From an uncultured Pelolinea sp. (GTDB lineage Bacteria; Chloroflexota; Anaerolineae; Anaerolineales; Anaerolineaceae): a stretch of 10,273 nt of DNA. How positions within the stretch are numbered: the stretch's first letter is position 1; every line of letters begins with the position of its first letter. Shown one piece after another: positions 7,686 to 10,273 of the stretch. The notes under the pieces are model-generated. The model had not been told where the DNA came from, ran no database searches, and was given only the letters and a program-made list of their open reading frames with translations. Position numbers and translations under genes: made by a program. The stretch spans positions 1 to 10,273 of the forward strand of contig CALGUJ010000251.1 in assembly GCA_937902055.1 (NCBI GenBank), in the 5' to 3' direction.

Positions 7686-8042
7686 TTAAACTGATTCCGG
7701 TTCTGAGTAGTCGATGTCTTCGATGTGGACGTTGATTTGCCCCACATCCATCCCGACCATTTCCGTGATCGCGCGGCTGACTTTGCGCTGGATGGTCTGA
7801 CCGGTTTTGAACAAGTCGGTATCGTTGCGCAGGACCACGTATAACTCGGCATACACAGTGTTGTTTTCGACCTCGATCCTGACTCCTTGAGAATAATTTT
7901 TCTTTACCAGGTTATCCACAGTGTGCAATCCGGGCGCCATGCGGCTGACTCCGGGCACGCTCATGGTGGTCAATTTGGCAATCTTGATCAGAACACCGGG
8001 GTCGATGGTGGTTTTACCTTTGGTTTCGGGATATTCTTCCAT
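7686..8042 (-). CDS. Asp23/Gls24 family envelope stress protein (YqhY-like)
   Basis: The protein is a single small Asp23/Gls24 (DUF322) domain. The family pattern is visible from the chosen start: TTIDPGVLIKIAKLTTMSVPGV (about residues 11-32) begins the domain, then GVRIEVENNTVYAELYVVL gives the central beta strands, and VGMDVGQINVHIEDI the C-terminal strand. I chose the ATG at 8042 (118 residues) because GGAG lies 6 bases before it; an in-frame ATG at 8054 adds MENK but has no ribosome binding site. Family members such as B. subtilis YqhY and AmaP/Asp23 are linked to envelope homeostasis and to regulation of fatty-acid synthesis, though their biochemistry is unclear. The adjacent nusB matches the YqhY arrangement. 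The family is firm; the cellular role is open. Confidence 0.93.
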   Translation of the reverse strand: MEEYPETKGKTTIDPGVLIKIAKLTTMSVPGVSRMAPGLHTVDNLVKKNYSQGVRIEVENNTVYAELYVVLRNDTDLFKTGQTIQRKVSRAITEMVGMDVGQINVHIEDIDYSEPESV

Positions 8043-8048
8043 TTTATT

Positions 8049-8052
8049 CTCC
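8049..8052 (-). promoter_or_regulatory. Ribosome binding site deciding the Asp23/Gls24 start
   Basis: On the minus strand GGAG is followed by a 6-base spacer and ATG at 8042-8040. It overlaps the alternative upstream ATG (8054-8052), so the two starts exclude one another and the downstream one is favoured. Confidence 0.65.
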
Positions 8053-8077
8053 ATTAGGGAACTCGCTTGTCACTAAA

Positions 8078-8083
8078 ATTATA
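8078..8083 (-). promoter_or_regulatory. Possible internal promoter before the Asp23-nusB genes
   Basis: TATAAT, a perfect -10 hexamer on the minus strand, lies in the 54-base gap between the esterase stop (8097) and the Asp23/Gls24 start (8042). The matching -35 position falls in the esterase 3' end and is poor (TATCCT at 17-base spacing), so this is a weak or sigma-assisted candidate. It would let nusB and its neighbours be expressed apart from the racemase-esterase pair. Confidence 0.4.
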
Positions 8084-8096
8084 ACCCTTTCAAAGT

Positions 8097-8858
8097 CTAA
8101 AGGATATCGGCGCTTTTCAGGAACTCCATGCTTACCGCGGTGATACGCTCGATTTCTTTTCCCAACAGCATGACATGCCCGGATTCTCGCATGATCTCCA
8201 AACGTTTGATGGGCGATTGAATGCCGTCGTAAATCATCCGACCGCTTTCAGGATGAATGGTTTTATCATAGATACCTTGCAAGATCAATGCCGGCTGCCT
8301 GATTAAGGTTAGCCGTCCTAGCACCGCTCGCAGTAATTTTCGCAATTCGTCCGCAGCGTACAGGGGATTCACGGTATATCCCTGCCAGCTCGTATCGTTG
8401 GGATCGTTGTTCGATTTCTCAAGCAGCGGGAAAAAGAATTTTAGTATGCCTGCGTAGCGCAGGTTATCCACTCGTATGGCCGGAGAATATAACAACAGGG
8501 CATCCAGCTCGCGATGTTCGCTTGCCAGATACAAACTCAAGACAGCCCCCATGGATTCGCCCCCTACGATCACCTTGCTGCAGGTTTCGCGCAATTTATG
8601 GTAAGCGGATTGAACGCAGGCAATCCAATCGGTGTAAAGCTGGCGGTTCATATCCTGCGGCGACGTCCCATGCCCAGGCAGCAGGGGAGCGCTGACCGTT
8701 AAACCTTGCGTTTTGAATACCTCAGCCAGCCAGCGCACCTCGGCCGTAGTGGCTGTGAAGCCGTGGATCAGCAAAACACCCGTAGCGTTTCCCGGCCAAA
8801 ATAAGGATTTACCTTCCAAATGCGGATTCTGATATAAAGGCAGTCGGTTTTTTTTCAT
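8097..8858 (-). CDS. Alpha/beta hydrolase, carboxylesterase/monoacylglycerol lipase type
   Basis: This 253-residue cytoplasmic protein has a full alpha/beta-hydrolase triad. The oxyanion motif is HGF (32-34), the nucleophile elbow GGESMG (99-104) gives Ser102, the acid is Asp198 in LILQGIYDKTIHP (191-203), and the base is His228 in ESGHVM (225-230). APLLPGHGTSPQDM (57-70) is the loop typical of carboxylesterases of the Est30/monoacylglycerol lipase group, and the length of about 250 fits. These enzymes hydrolyse short- to medium-chain esters or monoacylglycerols; the true substrate is unknown. Its ATG overlaps the stop of the racemase gene as ATGA, with GAGG 4 bases before the start, so the two proteins are probably made together. 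This could mean the esterase releases or processes a hydroxy acid used by the racemase, but that is speculation. Confidence 0.93.
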   Translation of the reverse strand: MKKNRLPLYQNPHLEGKSLFWPGNATGVLLIHGFTATTAEVRWLAEVFKTQGLTVSAPLLPGHGTSPQDMNRQLYTDWIACVQSAYHKLRETCSKVIVGGESMGAVLSLYLASEHRELDALLLYSPAIRVDNLRYAGILKFFFPLLEKSNNDPNDTSWQGYTVNPLYAADELRKLLRAVLGRLTLIRQPALILQGIYDKTIHPESGRMIYDGIQSPIKRLEIMRESGHVMLLGKEIERITAVSMEFLKSADIL

Positions 8859-10138
8859 TTGCCCTCGCGCGGCAGAATGGGCATGCTGTGAGTTGCGTAC
8901 GGCAGAATAGCAGTGCGGTATTGCGCAGGCAAGAACTCGGCCGCAAGCTGCAGCGCCGATTGCATATCGCCGGCGGGGAGCAGCATGTATTTTCTGACTT
9001 CGTCAGGCGCCATTTGCGATACCAGGATGATGGTGTGCTCCTTGACCTGTTGGGCCAATTGGTAAGCCTTATGGGGGCCTATTTCGAACGGCCGTGTGGG
9101 GAAATCCTCCAGGACTTGCTGCCAGCCGGTTTTCCCTTGCATGTATTGGACGAATTTTTCGTTGCCCGCGCCATCGCGGCACCCGGCAGCCAGGATGATC
9201 ACGCCGTCTTTTTTGGAAAATAGGCAGGAATTGGTGAGTGCCTTTTGAGATTGGTACAAGTTGATATCCTTGGGATAACCGCCCGCTGAAGCGATTACCA
9301 GGTCAAAACGGCATTTTTCCTGCGGGATTCCAAGCTGGCAGGATTGTAGAGATAAGGGTATGCCAGCCTGCATGACGCGCTGCGGATCCCCCCAGAAAGC
9401 GTGAATTATCCGCTTGCTGTCGTCTAGGATTACGTTCAGCGCGTATTGCACTCCGATCATGCGGCCGATCTCTTCAACGTCCATGCGCATAGGATTATCA
9501 TTATACAAGCCCATGCGCGCATTTGGATCGGGCAGCATGCTGTGGTTTTGCTGTATGGTCTCTCTACCGGTCAAACCGATGGCGGCTGTCTTCATTCCGC
9601 CTGAAAAACCCATAAAATGGTGGGGTTCGATGCTGCCGACCACGATCTTTACGTCTGATTGAAAATAAGCGCGGTTCGCGTAAACGGGTGTTCCATACTG
9701 AGTCGTTCCCAGGTATGACAAGTTTTCGTTATCGTCGCATTGATGACATTGAATTCGGTATTCTTTCGATAAATTTCCCGGTAAAACGCGTGAAATCTCA
9801 TCTTCAGTCAACTTGCGGTGTGTTCCGGTAGCGATGTAAAACGTTATGCGCTCGTTTTCTGCGCCTTTTTCGGTAAGATATTCTAAAAGCGCGGGCAGGA
9901 TTTGCGCATGGGGGAGTGGCCGGGTTTGGTCATTGATGGCAATCGCGATCGTTTTCCCGGAACATGGGGCTTTTTTGCCAAAAATCCCCATTCCAAGTGG
10001 CGTGAGGAATGCGTTTCTGATTAAATTGTCGGATTTTGGCCTGAATTCTGCCTCGTTGGGCAGGAAAATGGAGGTATTGGGCGCGGAATATTCAAAACAT
10101 ACCGCATTCTCATCGAATTTCAGGGCATATTGGGTCAT
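8855..10138 (-). CDS. larA: LarA-family nickel-pincer 2-hydroxyacid racemase
   Basis: The 427-residue protein is full length for LarA, the lactate racemase that uses a nickel-pincer nucleotide (NPN) cofactor. Residues known from Lactiplantibacillus plantarum LarA have matching positions: Asp70 and Arg73 in NDQTRP, His107 in GTHRKL, His173 in EPHHFMGFSGG, Lys183 (the lysine that holds the cofactor) in GGMKTAAIG, His199 as nickel ligand, and Lys290 in GGYPKDINLYQSQKAL. The spacings His173-Lys183 (10) and Lys183-His199 (16) equal those of the reference. LarA homologues also act on other 2-hydroxy acids, so lactate is not certain as the substrate. The cofactor genes larB, larC and larE are not in this window. 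A GGA six bases before the ATG is a modest ribosome binding site. The gene overlaps the downstream esterase by 4 bases. The family is firm; the symbol is by similarity. Confidence 0.9.
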   Translation of the reverse strand: MTQYALKFDENAVCFEYSAPNTSIFLPNEAEFRPKSDNLIRNAFLTPLGMGIFGKKAPCSGKTIAIAINDQTRPLPHAQILPALLEYLTEKGAENERITFYIATGTHRKLTEDEISRVLPGNLSKEYRIQCHQCDDNENLSYLGTTQYGTPVYANRAYFQSDVKIVVGSIEPHHFMGFSGGMKTAAIGLTGRETIQQNHSMLPDPNARMGLYNDNPMRMDVEEIGRMIGVQYALNVILDDSKRIIHAFWGDPQRVMQAGIPLSLQSCQLGIPQEKCRFDLVIASAGGYPKDINLYQSQKALTNSCLFSKKDGVIILAAGCRDGAGNEKFVQYMQGKTGWQQVLEDFPTRPFEIGPHKAYQLAQQVKEHTIILVSQMAPDEVRKYMLLPAGDMQSALQLAAEFLPAQYRTAILPYATHSMPILPREGK

Positions 10139-10148
10139 GGATATTCCA

Positions 10149-10271
10149 TTACTTTCTTACAGACAATGTTTTTTCAGGAATTCCTTGATAGTAGATCAGC
10201 GGCAGGGGAGTGAGTGCCATAATGATAAATGCTCTCATAGTCATCATTATACTAATTGCGGGTTTTATTTG
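10149..10271 (-). CDS. C-terminal end of an unidentified gene at the window edge
   Basis: On the minus strand a frame is open from the window edge to a TAA at 10151-10149, giving 40 visible residues that end IYYQGIPEKTLSVRK. It stops 10 bases before the larA start, the spacing expected of an operon neighbour. The middle part (IIMALTPLPLIYY) is hydrophobic, which would fit the last segment of a membrane protein. Several in-frame ATGs (first at 10247) would also allow a short leader peptide of 32 residues. I recognise no family. A TATAAT on the same strand at 10246-10251 could instead make this the larA promoter region. The coding call is tentative. Confidence 0.3.
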   Translation of the reverse strand, partial: QIKPAISIMMTMRAFIIMALTPLPLIYYQGIPEKTLSVRK

Positions 10272-10273
10272 TT

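Noticed and set aside
10176..10185. Palindrome AGGAATTCCT before larA as an operator
   Set aside because: It is only 10 bases, contains a common restriction-type palindrome, and lies inside a possible coding frame; nothing else supports a binding site.

Overview
This is a bacterial fragment of mixed, mid-range base composition, densely coded and mostly on the minus strand. Bases 1-47 are not biological: they are the 3' part of the Illumina P5/TruSeq universal adapter, so genomic sequence starts at base 48 and the left edge is a contig end. Gene content suggests a Chloroflexota bacterium of the Anaerolineae type. The pointers are an Asp23/Gls24-nusB pair, a LarA-family racemase, a large lipoprotein with a GH113-like barrel and an MrfA/MrfB repair pair. 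This is a judgement from protein flavour, with no marker gene to prove it.

Left part (48-3258, minus strand): an mrfA-mrfB operon for DNA repair. MrfA is a DEAD/DEAH-type helicase with a C-terminal cysteine-rich DUF1998-type end and, unusually, an intact HNH nuclease domain inserted just before that end. MrfB is a DEDD-type exonuclease cut off by the contig edge after 219 codons. In Bacillus subtilis these two proteins act together in mitomycin C adduct repair.

Middle (3375-4679, plus strand): a 12-helix major facilitator transporter, divergent from mrfA across 116 bp and preceded by a strong ribosome binding site. A perfect 13-bp stem terminator (4732-4769) separates it from the convergent block to its right.

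Right part (4794-10273, minus strand): an apparently co-directional cluster, transcribed from right to left. It comprises the tail of an unidentified gene at the edge, a LarA-family nickel-pincer racemase, a monoacylglycerol-lipase-like esterase overlapping it by ATGA, an Asp23/Gls24 protein, nusB, and an 809-residue lipoprotein. A likely internal promoter precedes the Asp23/Gls24 gene. The lipoprotein has three divergent beta-sandwich modules, one carboxypeptidase-regulatory-like domain and a C-terminal GH113-like TIM barrel in which both expected catalytic glutamates appear to be replaced.

The most interesting observations are the HNH insertion in MrfA and the probable pseudo-glycosidase lipoprotein. 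I see no CRISPR array, mobile element, tRNA, rRNA or clear defence locus.
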